DNA of 64,000 bases from Sporosarcina thermotolerans (GTDB taxonomy: Bacteria; Bacillota; Bacilli; Bacillales_A; Planococcaceae), in assembly GCF_030067815.1 (NCBI RefSeq), contig NZ_CP125968.1, positions 2,038,001 through 2,102,000 on the forward strand, in the 5' to 3' direction. The notes under the pieces were generated by a model. The model ran no database searches, was not told the DNA's origin, and worked only from the letters and a program-made list of their open reading frames with translations. A program made the position numbers and the translations under genes. Below, in pieces: positions 1 to 10,582 of the stretch. The stretch's first letter is position 1. The number at the start of each line of letters is the position of its first letter.

Positions 1-43
1 TTCCGGTAATAAAGCTTTTTTTGACATTCTTCACATCAATCAT
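1..43 (-). CDS. ABC transporter ATP-binding protein, N-terminal fragment (runs off window)
   Basis: Reading the minus strand from ATG at 43 gives MIDVKNVKKSFITG, the usual opening of a MacB/LolD-type ATPase subunit. A strong ribosome binding site (AAGGAGATG, 59-51) precedes it. Only 14 codons are inside the window, so no Walker motif can be seen. It lies directly downstream of the FtsX-like permease on the same strand, which supports an export or lipoprotein-release type ABC pair. The assignment rests on the first residues and on context. Confidence 0.6.
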   Translation of the reverse strand, partial: MIDVKNVKKSFITG

Positions 44-66
44 TTCTATCATCTCCTTACCGGCAT

Positions 67-905
67 TCAAGCTTCCTTAAGCATGGAAGTTCCTTTCCGG
101 TTCATCATCGTGACAAGAAGCAACGTAAATATCAACTGCTGCAGAACGGGCATAGCTAAAACAAGGATGCCGATCCACCAAGTAATCTGGAAGGAAGGGA
201 CTTGCAACAAAAGGATGAGCGCTGCTGTACTCCCTACAATTGTTCCGATTGCTGAAATGCCAATCGCCTCGATGATCAAATAAATCCGCACGCGTTTGAA
301 CTTCCAACCGATTGCTTTTAAGACGTGAAATTCCTTTTGCCGTTCAGACAAGTTCAAGTAAATTAATAAAAGCATGACGGCAGTTGTGAGGATTATCCCC
401 ATTGCCACATACAGATTTTGAAGTCCGGAAAGTTGCACGTTTAACGTTTCCCGACAAAACTTACATGCAATTCATTCTGCAGTGATTGTTGTGTCGATAG
501 GATAATGAAAATCATGAACGATGTCATCGCAATTACAAGGGCAAGCAATAAAAAACGTGCCGGTCTACGGAACATTTGATTGTATGCAAATCCGGTAATG
601 CTTCTAATATTCAAAAGTCGGAAAGCCCTGCTGTCCTTCACTTCACTGTTCAAAGCCTGCCGCGGTGTTTGTATAATGGAGTGGCGGCTGCCGGAATAGT
701 AGCTGATTCCAGTGATCAAGAATAAAATCAGGAATAGGAAAATGCTTTGGTAGCCATCCCCGATTGCAAACGAACGATTCACAATTGAAAACGGAATGAC
801 GGGAAGTATCGAAATCAATAGAACTTCAACGATCAGAATACGAACAATCTTTTTCCGTTTCCATCCAACCGATCGAAGAATCGCAAAATCAGCTGACCGT
901 TTCAA
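67..905 (-). pseudogene. FtsX/MacB-type ABC transporter permease, N-terminally truncated and frameshifted
   Basis: The minus-strand reading contains two FtsX-like segments. 905-441 has a DFAILRSVGWKRKK motif, several membrane segments and the start of a second permease half. 438-67 continues with YLNLSERQKEFHVLKAIGWK and three membrane segments. The two pieces join if one A is restored in the run near 447-450. Upstream of 905 the frame is open only to a stop at 954-956, and the expected first transmembrane segment and large extracellular domain are missing; a 21-bp-period repeat array takes their place. I therefore call it a decayed permease. The frameshift alone may be a sequencing error, but the missing N-terminus is not explained that way. 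Confidence 0.6.
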
Positions 906-917
906 CAGGCTATGGGT

Positions 918-1087
918 GAGAACTCCTTGCCTGAGAATGAGAAATATTCGGGGTTAAATGAGAACCTTTTGCCACCGAACGGGAACTGGTCTTGGTTATA
1001 CGAGAACTTATTGCATTAGAATGAGAAATTATGGGGAGGAAACGAGAACTTCATCATAGAAAAAAGAGAACTCTTCATCAATGTTTT
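918..1087. repeat. Short-period array: GAGAAC core every 21 bp
   Basis: The hexamer GAGAAC (variants GAGAAA, GGGAAC) starts at 918, 939, 960, 981, 1002, 1023, 1044 and 1066. That is six intervals of exactly 21 bp and one of 22 bp. The remaining 15 bases of each unit differ, with a weak tendency to end in AAT or AAC. The array fills the gap between the truncated permease and the fapR promoter. The spacers are too short and the core too small for CRISPR. Confidence 0.8.
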
Positions 1088-1115
1088 GTAGAAATCAAAG
1101 ATGAACTATGATAAT
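1086..1115 (+). promoter_or_regulatory. Putative sigma-A promoter of the fapR-plsX-fabD-fabG operon
   Basis: TTGTAG at 1086-1091 and GATAAT at 1110-1115 are separated by 18 bp. The FapR-like operator begins 8 bp downstream, overlapping the expected transcription start, which is where the family's repressor usually acts. Confidence 0.55.
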
Positions 1116-1123
1116 ATACTGGT

Positions 1124-1142
1124 ATTAGTACCAAGTGCTAAT
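1124..1142. promoter_or_regulatory. FapR operator (malonyl-CoA-responsive)
   Basis: ATTAGTACCAAGTGCTAAT is an imperfect inverted repeat that closely resembles the TTAGTACC-type FapR box described in B. subtilis. It lies between the -10 element and the fapR start. The arrangement predicts autoregulation of fapR with plsX, fabD and fabG, relieved when malonyl-CoA binds FapR. Confidence 0.85.
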
Positions 1143-1159
1143 CCGGAAGGGTGAAACGA

Positions 1160-1744
1160 GTGAGAATGCCAAAAAGGGAGAGGCAACGCCAGCTTGAAAT
1201 GAGCCTCGAACAAAATCCTTTTCTGACAGACGAAGAATTGTCCAAGCAATTTAAAGTAAGCGTCCAGACGATTCGCTTAGATCGATTGGAATGTGGAATT
1301 CCGGAATTACGTGAACGATTGAAAACGGTAGCTGCACGAACAATCGATGCAGAGGTGAAATCCATTCAGTCTGATGAAGTCATCGGTGAAATCGTTGACA
1401 TCGAGTTGGACAAGAGGGCGATTTCCATATTCGATGTTACTGATGATCATGTCTTCAGACGAAGCGGAATAGCCCGTGGCCATCATTTATTTGCGCAGGC
1501 GAACTCTTTGGCCGTAGCAGTATTAGATGATGATCTTGCCTTGACAGTCACATCGACACTCAATTTTTTGAAGCCAGTTAGATCGGGTGACCGTGTAATT
1601 TCACGCGCCACTGTGGATAAAGAGCGTTCAAATGAGAAAAGGACATTCGTCGATGTCGTTTCTACAGTTGAAAACGAAACGGTTTTCACAGGTGAATTCC
1701 AGATGTACCAGACTACGAACCACAGTAGGAGTGAAGTAAAATGA
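1160..1744 (+). CDS. fapR: FapR, transcriptional repressor of fatty-acid and phospholipid synthesis
   Basis: About 194 residues, the family's usual size. The N-terminal helix-turn-helix includes [20 protein letters not shown]. The C-terminal hot-dog domain, which senses malonyl-CoA, includes [17 protein letters not shown]. An upstream GTG at 1151 directly abuts the AAGGG ribosome site, so GTG 1160 is preferred (VRMPKRERQ aligns with the B. subtilis start); ATG 1166 is also possible. The stop overlaps plsX by four bases (ATGA), indicating translational coupling. It is probably self-regulated through the operator at 1124-1142. Confidence 0.93.
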   Translation: MRMPKRERQRQLEMSLEQNPFLTDEELSKQFKVSVQTIRLDRLECGIPELRERLKTVAARTIDAEVKSIQSDEVIGEIVDIELDKRAISIFDVTDDHVFRRSGIARGHHLFAQANSLAVAVLDDDLALTVTSTLNFLKPVRSGDRVISRATVDKERSNEKRTFVDVVSTVENETVFTGEFQMYQTTNHSRSEVK

Positions 1745-2733
1745 TTATTGCATTAGACGGAATGGGCGGAGATAACGCACCGGGTGAAATCATCGCAGGC
1801 GCTCTCCAAAGTCTAAATGAATTTGAAGATATACATATACATATTTATGGAAATGAAGAAATGATGGCTCCGTATTTAAAAGAACATGATCGGTTAAAAG
1901 TGTTCCATTGTTCAGAGAAGATTGAACCAGATGATGAACCCGTTCGAGCTATCAGAAAGAAAAAAGATGCATCAATGGTGAGAATGGCACAAGCAGGAAA
2001 GGATGGAGAGGCAGATGCTTGTGTTTCGGCTGGAAACACCGGCGCACTTATGGCGGCAGGTCTATTCGTTGTAGGTCGTATAAAAGGTATTGACCGTCCT
2101 GCACTGTCACCGACACTACCAACTATAGAAGGTCAAGGTTTCGTCTTTTTGGATGTCGGAGCCAATGCCGATGCCAAACCGGTCCATTTACAGCAATACG
2201 CAATTATGGGAAGTATTTATGCCGAAAAAGTCCGTGGAATTCAAAGGCCACGTGTAGGACTATTGAATATTGGTACCGAAGAAGGCAAAGGAAATGAATT
2301 GACGAAAGCTGCATATGATCTTCTTTCCGAGGCGCCGATCAATTTTATCGGTAATGTGGAATCGAGGGATTTATTAAGTGGAGCGGCAGATGTCGTTGTT
2401 ACCGACGGTTTTACAGGAAATATGGTGCTTAAAACGATTGAAGGTACAGCTCTTAGCTTCTTCACGATGTTGAAGGAAGTTTACGGCGCTTCATTAAAAT
2501 CAAAACTGTCCGCTGCAATGGTCAAGGATGGCCTACGGGGATTAAAAAAGAAGATGGATTACACGGAATATGGGGGAGCTGGTCTCTTCGGCTTAAATTC
2601 TCCTGTCATTAAAGCGCATGGTTCGTCTAATGCCAATGCGATATTAAATGCAATTAGACAAGCTAGGACGATGGTTAAATACGATGTCTGTGGAACAATT
2701 GGAAGGACAGTTGGAAAGGTGGAGGCGGAGTGA
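1741..2733 (+). CDS. plsX: PlsX, phosphate acyltransferase
   Basis: Makes acyl-phosphate from acyl-ACP, the first committed donor for phosphatidic acid synthesis; it is a peripheral membrane enzyme. 330 residues, full length. It starts [15 protein letters not shown] and carries [12 protein letters not shown] and [17 protein letters not shown], all typical of the family. ATG overlaps the fapR stop, and the C-terminus overlaps the fabD GTG, so fapR, plsX and fabD are tightly coupled. Confidence 0.96.
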   Translation: MIIALDGMGGDNAPGEIIAGALQSLNEFEDIHIHIYGNEEMMAPYLKEHDRLKVFHCSEKIEPDDEPVRAIRKKKDASMVRMAQAGKDGEADACVSAGNTGALMAAGLFVVGRIKGIDRPALSPTLPTIEGQGFVFLDVGANADAKPVHLQQYAIMGSIYAEKVRGIQRPRVGLLNIGTEEGKGNELTKAAYDLLSEAPINFIGNVESRDLLSGAADVVVTDGFTGNMVLKTIEGTALSFFTMLKEVYGASLKSKLSAAMVKDGLRGLKKKMDYTEYGGAGLFGLNSPVIKAHGSSNANAILNAIRQARTMVKYDVCGTIGRTVGKVEAE

Positions 2734-3665
2734 CGAAAATAGCGTTTATATTCCCGGGTCAAGGTTCACAATCCGTAGGAATGGGAGAAGAGCTTTTCAA
2801 TAGCGGTGGAAATTTCCTCGAACGTGCTGATGAAGTTTTGCAGTTCGGTTTAAGCAAATTACTCAAAGAAGGACCTCAAGAGGAACTGACATTAACGTAC
2901 AATGCGCAGCCTGCACTTTTGACAGTAGGAGCAATGATCGCTTCGAAGCTTGTTGAAGGCGGCATTACACCTGACTATACGGCAGGACACAGTCTTGGTG
3001 AGTATACAGCTCTTGTTGCATCGGGAGTTCTATCATTCGAAGATGGAGTTTCCGTTGTCCATCAACGCGGCTTATTCATGAATGATGCAGTACCTGCGGG
3101 TGAAGGCGCGATGGCAGCCATTCTTGGATTGGATAGCGAGAAGCTACAAGAAGTGACGGACGCCATAACGGTAGAAGGAGATTCCGTCCAACCGGCGAAC
3201 TTGAATTGCCCAGGTCAAATCGTCATATCAGGCACAAAAGCAGGTGTCGAAAAAGCTTGTGTGGCACTTAAAGAGGCAGGTGCGAAAAGAGCGATTCCAC
3301 TTGATGTGAGCGGACCATTCCATTCATCCCTCATGAAGCCAGCTGCGGAACGTCTGAAAAAAGCTTTGGAAGAAGTTGAAATGAAAGACGCTTCTATCCC
3401 AGTTGTAGCGAATGTGAATGCAGAAACTGTTTCCGACCGTGAAGTGATCAAGCAGTTGTTAGTTGAACAACTTTATTCTCCAGTTCGTTGGGAAGATTCG
3501 GTACGTGAACTGATCAACCTTGGAGTTACGCATTTCATCGAATGTGGTCCAGGAAAAGTGCTCAGTGGACTTGTAAAGAAAATCGATCGATCTGTTACAG
3601 TGCTCCCAGTCTATGACGAAGAGACATTACAAGCAGTCATTGATGCAGCGAAAGGGTGGGAATAA
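2730..3665 (+). CDS. fabD: FabD, malonyl-CoA:ACP transacylase
   Basis: Transfers malonyl from CoA to acyl carrier protein for chain elongation. 311 residues. It has the IFPGQGSQ opening and the nucleophile motif GHSLGE, with the active-site His in SGPFHSSLM. The start is GTG, overlapping the plsX stop. It sits between plsX and fabG in the FapR-controlled operon. Confidence 0.96.
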   Translation: MTKIAFIFPGQGSQSVGMGEELFNSGGNFLERADEVLQFGLSKLLKEGPQEELTLTYNAQPALLTVGAMIASKLVEGGITPDYTAGHSLGEYTALVASGVLSFEDGVSVVHQRGLFMNDAVPAGEGAMAAILGLDSEKLQEVTDAITVEGDSVQPANLNCPGQIVISGTKAGVEKACVALKEAGAKRAIPLDVSGPFHSSLMKPAAERLKKALEEVEMKDASIPVVANVNAETVSDREVIKQLLVEQLYSPVRWEDSVRELINLGVTHFIECGPGKVLSGLVKKIDRSVTVLPVYDEETLQAVIDAAKGWE

Positions 3666-3666
3666 G

Positions 3667-4410
<744 letters not shown>

Positions 4411-4439
4411 TAACCTGTACAATATTATTGTCCAGCTTC

Positions 4440-4596
4440 AGCGGCCAGGTGCTCGGGTCATAAGCCAGCCCGGCAGTGCGGCAAAAAGCGCCGCTTCGTG
4501 CCCACAGGATGCGGGTATGCAGTCGTTGCCACAGGAAGTGGCGAAATTAGACTGCCTTCCTTGTGTCTTATGCCTGTAGCACCTAAGCAGGCCGCT
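4440..4596. repeat. Dispersed structured repeat, family I, copy A
   Basis: Intergenic element between fabG and acpP. The ends pair as AGCGGCC/GGCCGCT and AGGTGCT/AGCACCT, and a second pair CATAAG/CTTATG lies inside, followed by a small internal hairpin around GCGGCAAAAAGCGCCGC. The same architecture with different but still complementary terminal stems occurs at 15287-15434 and 15460-15606, and a cut copy starts at 63951. Confidence 0.8.
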
Positions 4597-4622
4597 TACG
4601 CTTTTCTTGAGAGGAGGTGACT

Positions 4623-4859
4623 ATGTTGTCAGTACTTGAACGTGTAACGAAAGTGGTTGTCGACCGTCTTGGTGTCGATGAAAGCGAAGTAAAACCTGAA
4701 GCTTCTTTCAAAGATGATCTCGGCGCAGACTCTTTGGATGTCGTTGAGCTTGTTATGGAATTAGAAGATGAATTCGATATGGAAATTTCCGATGACGATG
4801 CTGAAAAGATCGGAACTGTCGGTGACGCTGTGAAATATATCGAAGAAAAAGTGAATTAA
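4623..4859 (+). CDS. acpP: AcpP, acyl carrier protein
   Basis: 78 residues, acidic, helical. The phosphopantetheine attachment Ser lies in [10 protein letters not shown]. It carries growing acyl chains for fatty-acid synthesis and donates them to PlsX. ATG 4623 is chosen because GAGGAGGTG (4611-4619) lies just upstream; an in-frame GTG inside that site is unlikely to be used. Repeat copy A separates it from fabG, so it may have a separate transcript. Confidence 0.96.
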   Translation: MLSVLERVTKVVVDRLGVDESEVKPEASFKDDLGADSLDVVELVMELEDEFDMEISDDDAEKIGTVGDAVKYIEEKVN

Positions 4860-4873
4860 TTTCATTTATTCGT

Positions 4874-4988
4874 AAAACCGAAAAAATGGGCTCATTAATA
4901 CTTCAACTAATATGAATGAATTTCCAACGAGATGCTTTCTTCCTTTCTTAAACCAAGAAAAGGAATGAAAGTATCTCTTTTCGGTTTT
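4874..4988. repeat. Nested inverted repeat between acpP and rnc
   Basis: Outer arms AAAACCGAAAA (4874-4884) and TTTTCGGTTTT (4978-4988) are exact reverse complements. Inside them AGATGCTTTCTTCCTTT (from 4930) pairs imperfectly with AAAGGAATGAAAGTATCT (to 4976). The right outer arm runs into the rnc promoter. It could act as an acpP terminator or as an RNase III target ahead of rnc; neither can be decided here. Confidence 0.6.
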
Positions 4989-5015
4989 GCATGTAAGGCA
5001 CGAACCGTGTAAAAT
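4987..5015 (+). promoter_or_regulatory. Putative sigma-A promoter of rnc-smc-ftsY
   Basis: TTGCAT at 4987-4992 and TAAAAT at 5010-5015 have an ideal 17-bp spacer. The site is 34 bp upstream of the rnc ATG. Confidence 0.65.
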
Positions 5016-5048
5016 TAAGAGAACTATGAAGTGAAAGGCAGAATCGCG

Positions 5049-5810
5049 ATGAATAATAAACAGAAATATAAATATGCCTCCTCGCTACTCCCAGTCGAAG
5101 TGAGAAGAAAATTTAAAGGACTCCAAGATCGACTTTCTATCCAATTTAAGGATGAATCGCTTCTTTACAATGCATTTACACATTCTTCCTATGTAAATGA
5201 ACATCGTCGTAAAAATTTCTCGGACAACGAGAGACTTGAATTCTTAGGCGATGCTGTATTGGAACTTGGTGTTTCTCGTTTTCTATTTGCAACTGAACCG
5301 GATATGAGCGAAGGCGAGCTAACGAAACTTAGGGCGGCAATTGTCTGTGAGCCCTCATTAGTCAAATTCTCCAATGAACTCCATTTCGGAGACTTTATCT
5401 TACTTGGCAAAGGTGAAGAACAAACAGGGGGTCGAACGCGGCCAGCTCTGCTTGCTGATGTTTTTGAAGCATTTATCGGAGCATTGTTTTTGGATCAAGG
5501 AATGGAACCAGTGACTACTTTCCTTGAACAAGTAGTTTTTCCGAAAATTGGAGACGGTGCTTTTTCGCATGTGATGGATTATAAGAGTCGCCTACAGGAG
5601 ATTGTTCAACAGACCAATCATGGCAACCTGAATTACGAGATTGTTGAAGAGAAAGGTCCTGCGCATGCGAAAAAGTTTGTCACCGTCGTTAGATTGGAAA
5701 ATCGTGAATTAGGAACAGGTATTGGAAGGTCGAAAAAAGAAGCCGAGCAGGATGCGGCCCGTCAAGCCATTCATGTATTAAAAGGCATTGAGGCCGAAGG
5801 AGAGAACTGA
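5049..5810 (+). CDS. rnc: Ribonuclease III
   Basis: Double-strand-specific endoribonuclease for rRNA maturation and mRNA processing. About 253 residues. The catalytic signature [14 protein letters not shown] lies near residues 60-73, and a second acidic cluster follows around [12 protein letters not shown]. The C-terminal double-stranded RNA-binding domain begins near [12 protein letters not shown] and ends [17 protein letters not shown] 5049 is preferred over the in-frame GTG at 5031, with AAAGG about ten bases upstream. Two bases separate it from smc. Confidence 0.95.
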   Translation: MNNKQKYKYASSLLPVEVRRKFKGLQDRLSIQFKDESLLYNAFTHSSYVNEHRRKNFSDNERLEFLGDAVLELGVSRFLFATEPDMSEGELTKLRAAIVCEPSLVKFSNELHFGDFILLGKGEEQTGGRTRPALLADVFEAFIGALFLDQGMEPVTTFLEQVVFPKIGDGAFSHVMDYKSRLQEIVQQTNHGNLNYEIVEEKGPAHAKKFVTVVRLENRELGTGIGRSKKEAEQDAARQAIHVLKGIEAEGEN

Positions 5811-5812
5811 TT

Positions 5813-8800
5813 GTGTTTCTTAAAAGAGTAGAGATTATCGGATTTAAATCATTTGCCGAGCGGATTGGAATCGATTTTGTACCGGGCGTGACCGCAATTG
5901 TCGGACCGAATGGCAGTGGGAAAAGTAATATCACAGATGCAATCCGTTGGGTGCTTGGTGAACAATCAGCAAAATCCCTACGGGGTGCCAAAATGGAAGA
6001 TGTCATTTTTGCGGGTAGTGATTCAAGGAAGCCGCTGAATTACGCGGAAGTTACGTTGATCCTTGATAACACAAACGGGCTTTTCCGCTGGATTACACGG
6101 AAATTAGTGTAAGCCGACGCGTCTTCCGCTCGGGTGAAAGCAATTATTTATTGAACGGTCAGCAATGCCGACTGAAAGATATTAATGATGTCTTCATGGA
6201 TTCAGGATTGGGAAAAGAAGCTTTTTCAATCATTTCTCAAGGCCGGGTTGATGAGATCTTAAATAGCCGTCCAGAAGATAGAAGGAGTATTTTTGACGAA
6301 GCAGCAGGGGTTTTAAAATATAAGACAAGAAAGAGAAAAGCTGAACATAAGCTTTTTGAAACCGAAGATAATTTAGATCGTGTCCTTGATATTTTAAAGG
6401 AATTGGATGATCGAATCGGGCCACTTGAAAAAAATGCGAAAGCAGCTGAGAAACACGGGATTTTGTCCTCGGAAATCAGGGAGGCTGATGTCCGTCTCCT
6501 GAATTTTGATGGTGCTAAATTACGCAATGAAATAGTTGCGAAGACCAAATTACTGGAAGAGAAACGAGTCCAACGCGAAGGTTTTGAAAAAGAAATCGCA
6601 AAAGCCGAGCAACAGTCGAATTTATTGAAATCCCAATTGGCGGAAGCGGATCGAAAAATTGAATTGCTCCAAAAACAATTGGTCGAAATAAGCGCCGAAA
6701 CTGAGAGATGGGAAGGACGCCGACTCTTAACCCTCGAAAAACAAAGGAACACGAAAGAACATATCAACCGCATCAACAATGAATTAGGGATTGCTCAAAA
6801 GGATAAAGAGGATCTTGTCGTTAAAATAGCTGCGATGAAGGAGAAAATGGAAATTACTTCTTCGGATTTAAATAAGATACAAATTGAAATGAATGAGATT
6901 TCCCAAATTCTGAAACGATCCGTTAAAGAAACCGAAGAAGAAATCAATGAGCTGAAGTCGTCTTATATCGATCTTTTAAATGAAGAAGCGACAGTGAGAA
7001 ACGATTTGAAACATATCGATGAACGTTTACAGGGGAGAAGTCCTCAGCGAACAGAATTGTTGAACAAACAACAGTTTTAAAACGCAAACTTAATGAATTG
7101 ACCGAAAAACGATCGGGCCTATTGACCATTAAGGCTTCAATGAATGAAAAAAGAGCTCAAGCTGAAGCTGCATACAACTATTCCAATGGACTTTTCCAGG
7201 AATCTGAAACGGACTAAGAAACCAACAGCAATTCATGCAAACCGCAATGAACAAGCAATCTGAAATGCAAGGAAGATTGCGTGCTCTTAAAAGCTTGGAG
7301 GCTGACTTTTCAGGTTTTTATTCAGGCGTAAGGGCTGTGTTAGTCGCAAATAAAGAAGGTCAATTACGCGGAGTGGATGGGGCAGTCGCGGAACTTATTA
7401 GTGTAGAAGATATGTACATCAAAGCGGTTGAGACTGCTTTGGGTGGTGCCATGCAGCATATCGTTACGGCATCCGAAGTTGAAGCACGAAATGCTATTGG
7501 TTATTTGAAAAAGAAAAATGCGGGACGCGCAACATTCTTACCACGAGATGTTATAAGATCGAGAAAAATTTCACCTGCATCTATTCGTATTGTTGAGGGG
7601 CACCGGAATTCATCGGAACAGCAGACCAACTCGTGAGAACAGAACCTGTATTTACAGCCATCATTGAAAACCTCCTTGGTATGACGTTAGTCGCAAAGAC
7701 ATTATCCGGGGCATCCGCCATTGCGAAAACATTGGGATACAAGTTTCGGATAGTTACCCTTGACGGGGATGTGGTTAACGCTGGTGGTTCTCTAACAGGT
7801 GGTGGTGCAAAAGGTCAGTCGACCGTGTTTTCACGGAAAGCTGAATTGGATGCCCTAAGTGCACAGCTTGAACGAATGGACGCTTCCATAAAAACTGCAA
7901 CGAAAAAAATGGGCGACTCCAAAATGAATGTAGCGCAGCATATGCACGATGCCGAAAAATACCGCCAACAGTTGGAAGGCATCCGTGAGGAAATGTCTTC
8001 AATTGATTCTGGTATCCGAGAATTGGATGTTGAAGTCAGGGCAATCGAATCGGAAATTTTCATTGCTGAAAAAGGAAAAGCTGGTTCGGAAAATATTGGT
8101 TCCGAGTTAACAAAACGAAAATCGGAATTACTTGAACAGCATATTGCGATAAAATCTTCACTCGAGTCGATTCAAAAGGAAGTGGAGACATTAGAGCGGT
8201 TGGCTTCCGATAGACGGAACGAAGAAGCTGCTTTCATTGCAAGGAATGGAGAACTTCGGGAGAAGGCGGCAATCCTTAGGGAGCAAAAAGGACATCAGCA
8301 ATCCTTGATGGAGGAAATGGACAGGACGTTTGCCCAATTGGAGCAAAGAATCTCTACCCTTGTTGCTGAACAACGTCTGTATTCTGAGGATGAAAATGGC
8401 ATCGAACTGTCACCGGAAGAGATATCTTCACGTATAGAGAAATCTGCAATGGAAAAGACAAAGATTGAACAAACATTGTTGGATGAAAGGGCAACGAGGA
8501 ATCGACTATCAGATGGCCTGGAGCAGCAAGAGCATTCATTGAAAAGTATGCGAATCGAGGAAAACAAAGCTGTCTCGGCATTTAATGAAATAAATGTGGC
8601 CGTTTCACGTCTTGAAGTAAAATATGAATCTATCACAAACCGTTTATTGGACGAGTATGGACTCTATCCTGATTTTGAAAATGATGATGATTTTGATGTG
8701 GACAGGACGAGAATCCGTGTCGAGCAACTGAAGGGTGAACTTGATTCGATAGGTTCAGTAAACCCTGGCGCTATTCAGGAGTTTCAAGAAGTGTCTGAAC

Positions 8801-9366
8801 GTCATGCATTTTTGACAGAGCAAAGGAATGATCTTTTAGAGGCCAAAAACACGTTGAATGAAGCAATGTCAGAAATGGATCAGGAAATGGAAATGAGATT
8901 CGGTACGACATTTAATGCGGTGAGAAGTCGGTTCCATACTGTTTTCAAGGAGATGTTCGGTGGCGGGGATGCGGATTTGATCCTTACGCAGCCTGATAAC
9001 TTGTTGGATACAGGAGTTGAAATTGTTGCAAGGCCACCAGGTAAGAAGCTCCAAAACCTAAGTCTATTATCAGGCGGGGAACGAGCGCTTACAGCGATTA
9101 CTTTATTGTTTTCCATCATTGAAGTGCGGCCTGTTCCATTCTGTATTTTGGATGAGGTTGAGGCGGCACTCGACGAAGCAAATGTCATCCGTTACAGTAA
9201 GTACTTGAAGAAGTTCTCTAACAATACTCAATTCATCGTTATCACCCATCGAAAGGGTACGATGGAAGGTGCGGATGTCCTTTACGGTGTTACAATGCAG
9301 GAATCTGGCGTCTCGAAATTGATTTCAGTACAATTGTCTGAAGTGCCTGCAGAAATAGTAGGATAG
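5813..9366 (+). CDS. smc: Smc, chromosome segregation ATPase (four indels in sequence)
   Basis: Condensin core that compacts and segregates the chromosome with ScpA and ScpB. GTG start. The Walker A motif GPNGSGKSN is in the N-terminal part; long coiled coils, a central hinge (from about 7270) and the C-terminal [17 protein letters not shown] signature with Walker [11 protein letters not shown] follow. The reading frame changes at about 6081-6084, 7059, 7215 and 7597-7600. Each is repaired by adding one base, three in T or G runs, and the joined protein has the family's length of nearly 1190 residues. Sequence error is the simplest explanation. Confidence 0.93.
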
Positions 9367-9401
9367 ATAACCAAATAGCATGGTGAAAAGGAGAGAGTGG
9401 A

Positions 9402-10391
9402 TTGTCATTTTTCAAGAAACTTAAAGAGAAAATCACGGGAACAAACGAAGCTGTAACAGAAAAGTTCAAAGACGGGCTTACGAAGACACGCGATTCCTTC
9501 ACTTCGAAAGTTAATGATCTCGTTGCACGCTTCCGTGAAGTGGATGAGGACTTTTTTGAAGAGTTAGAGGAGCTTCTATTACAAGCCGATGTCGGTGTTG
9601 AAACCGTGATGGAGCTTGTTGATCAGCTACGATGGGAAGTTAAGAGGAAAAATATAAAGAATACAGATGGTATTCAATCTGTCATTTCCGAAAAGTTGGT
9701 GGAAATATACAAAGCCGGTGAGGAACTTGATACGAATCTGAATATACAAGATGATTTGACAGTAATTCTAATGGTTGGAGTCAACGGTGTCGGGAAAACG
9801 ACGACTATCGGCAAACTTGCAGCCCGTCTAAAAGACGAAGGAAAGACAGTCATGCTTGCGGCGGGGGATACATTCCGTGCAGGTGCAATCGATCAGCTTG
9901 TTGTTTGGGGTGAACGGGTCGGTGTAGAAGTGATCCGTCAATCGGAAGGATCTGATCCTGCAGCTGTCATGTACGACGCGATTCGTGCAGCAAAAAATCG
10001 AAAGGTGGATGTCCTGATCTGTGACACTGCTGGCCGATTGCAAAATAAAGTAAACTTGATGAATGAATTGGAAAAAGTTCACCGTGTGATTGGTAAAGAG
10101 GTTGAAGGAGCGCCTCATGAAGTCCTTCTTGCGTTAGACGCAACTACTGGGCAGAATGCATTAATTCAGGCGCAGACATTCAAAGAAGCAACTAATGTAA
10201 CTGGAATTGTTTTAACGAAGCTTGACGGGACAGCCAAGGGCGGAATCGTTTTAGCTATCCGCAACAAGCTGAATATCCCTGTTAAATTCGTAGGACTGGG
10301 TGAAGGAATGGATGATCTGCAACCATTTGACCCGGAGAAATACGTTTACGGGCTCTTTGCGGAAGGCTTGGAAATGGAAGCGGAAGAGTAA
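9402..10391 (+). CDS. ftsY: FtsY, signal recognition particle receptor GTPase
   Basis: Receives Ffh-ribosome complexes at the membrane. 329 residues. The N domain is helical; the G domain has GVNGVGKTTTIGKLA, DTAGRLQNK and TKLDGTAKGG. The start is TTG 9402 behind AAGGAGAGAG. It is encoded between smc and ylxM-ffh, as in other Bacillales. Confidence 0.95.
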   Translation: MSFFKKLKEKITGTNEAVTEKFKDGLTKTRDSFTSKVNDLVARFREVDEDFFEELEELLLQADVGVETVMELVDQLRWEVKRKNIKNTDGIQSVISEKLVEIYKAGEELDTNLNIQDDLTVILMVGVNGVGKTTTIGKLAARLKDEGKTVMLAAGDTFRAGAIDQLVVWGERVGVEVIRQSEGSDPAAVMYDAIRAAKNRKVDVLICDTAGRLQNKVNLMNELEKVHRVIGKEVEGAPHEVLLALDATTGQNALIQAQTFKEATNVTGIVLTKLDGTAKGGIVLAIRNKLNIPVKFVGLGEGMDDLQPFDPEKYVYGLFAEGLEMEAEE

Positions 10392-10408
10392 TCGTTCAAT
10401 CCGGCTTC

Positions 10409-10505
10409 GGAAGGCAACTGCTACGGTCTCTTCGGTCTGGAGAATAATGACAAAAAGCGTCTTTATCTCCAGCCCTCCATCGCCCGTCGCAGTTAAACGC
10501 CTTCC
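10409..10505. repeat. Palindromic intergenic element between ftsY and ylxM
   Basis: Nested stems: GGAAGGC (10409) with GCCTTCC (10499), AACTGC with GCAGTT, and CTGGAGA with TCTCCAG closer to the centre. The core contains CAAAAAGCG, as in the family I repeats, but the arms differ. No coding potential was seen. It may be a diverged member of that family. Confidence 0.65.
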
Positions 10506-10582
10506 TCGGCATTATTAGACAAGTAAATTCACTTGACAGTTCTTGCAGGGAATATTAAGATTGGCAGAGGGGGCGATGCGGG

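Noticed and set aside
77..307. Reading frames on the opposite strand or other phases across most genes (such as 77-307, 5689-6006, 21125-21718)
   Set aside because: They lie inside genes with clear protein families, have no ribosome sites, and show odd composition (Ser-, Phe- or Cys-rich), typical of shadow frames.
918..1087. CRISPR array
   Set aside because: The conserved core is only 6 bases at a 21-bp period, spacers are about 15 bases, and no cas gene is present.
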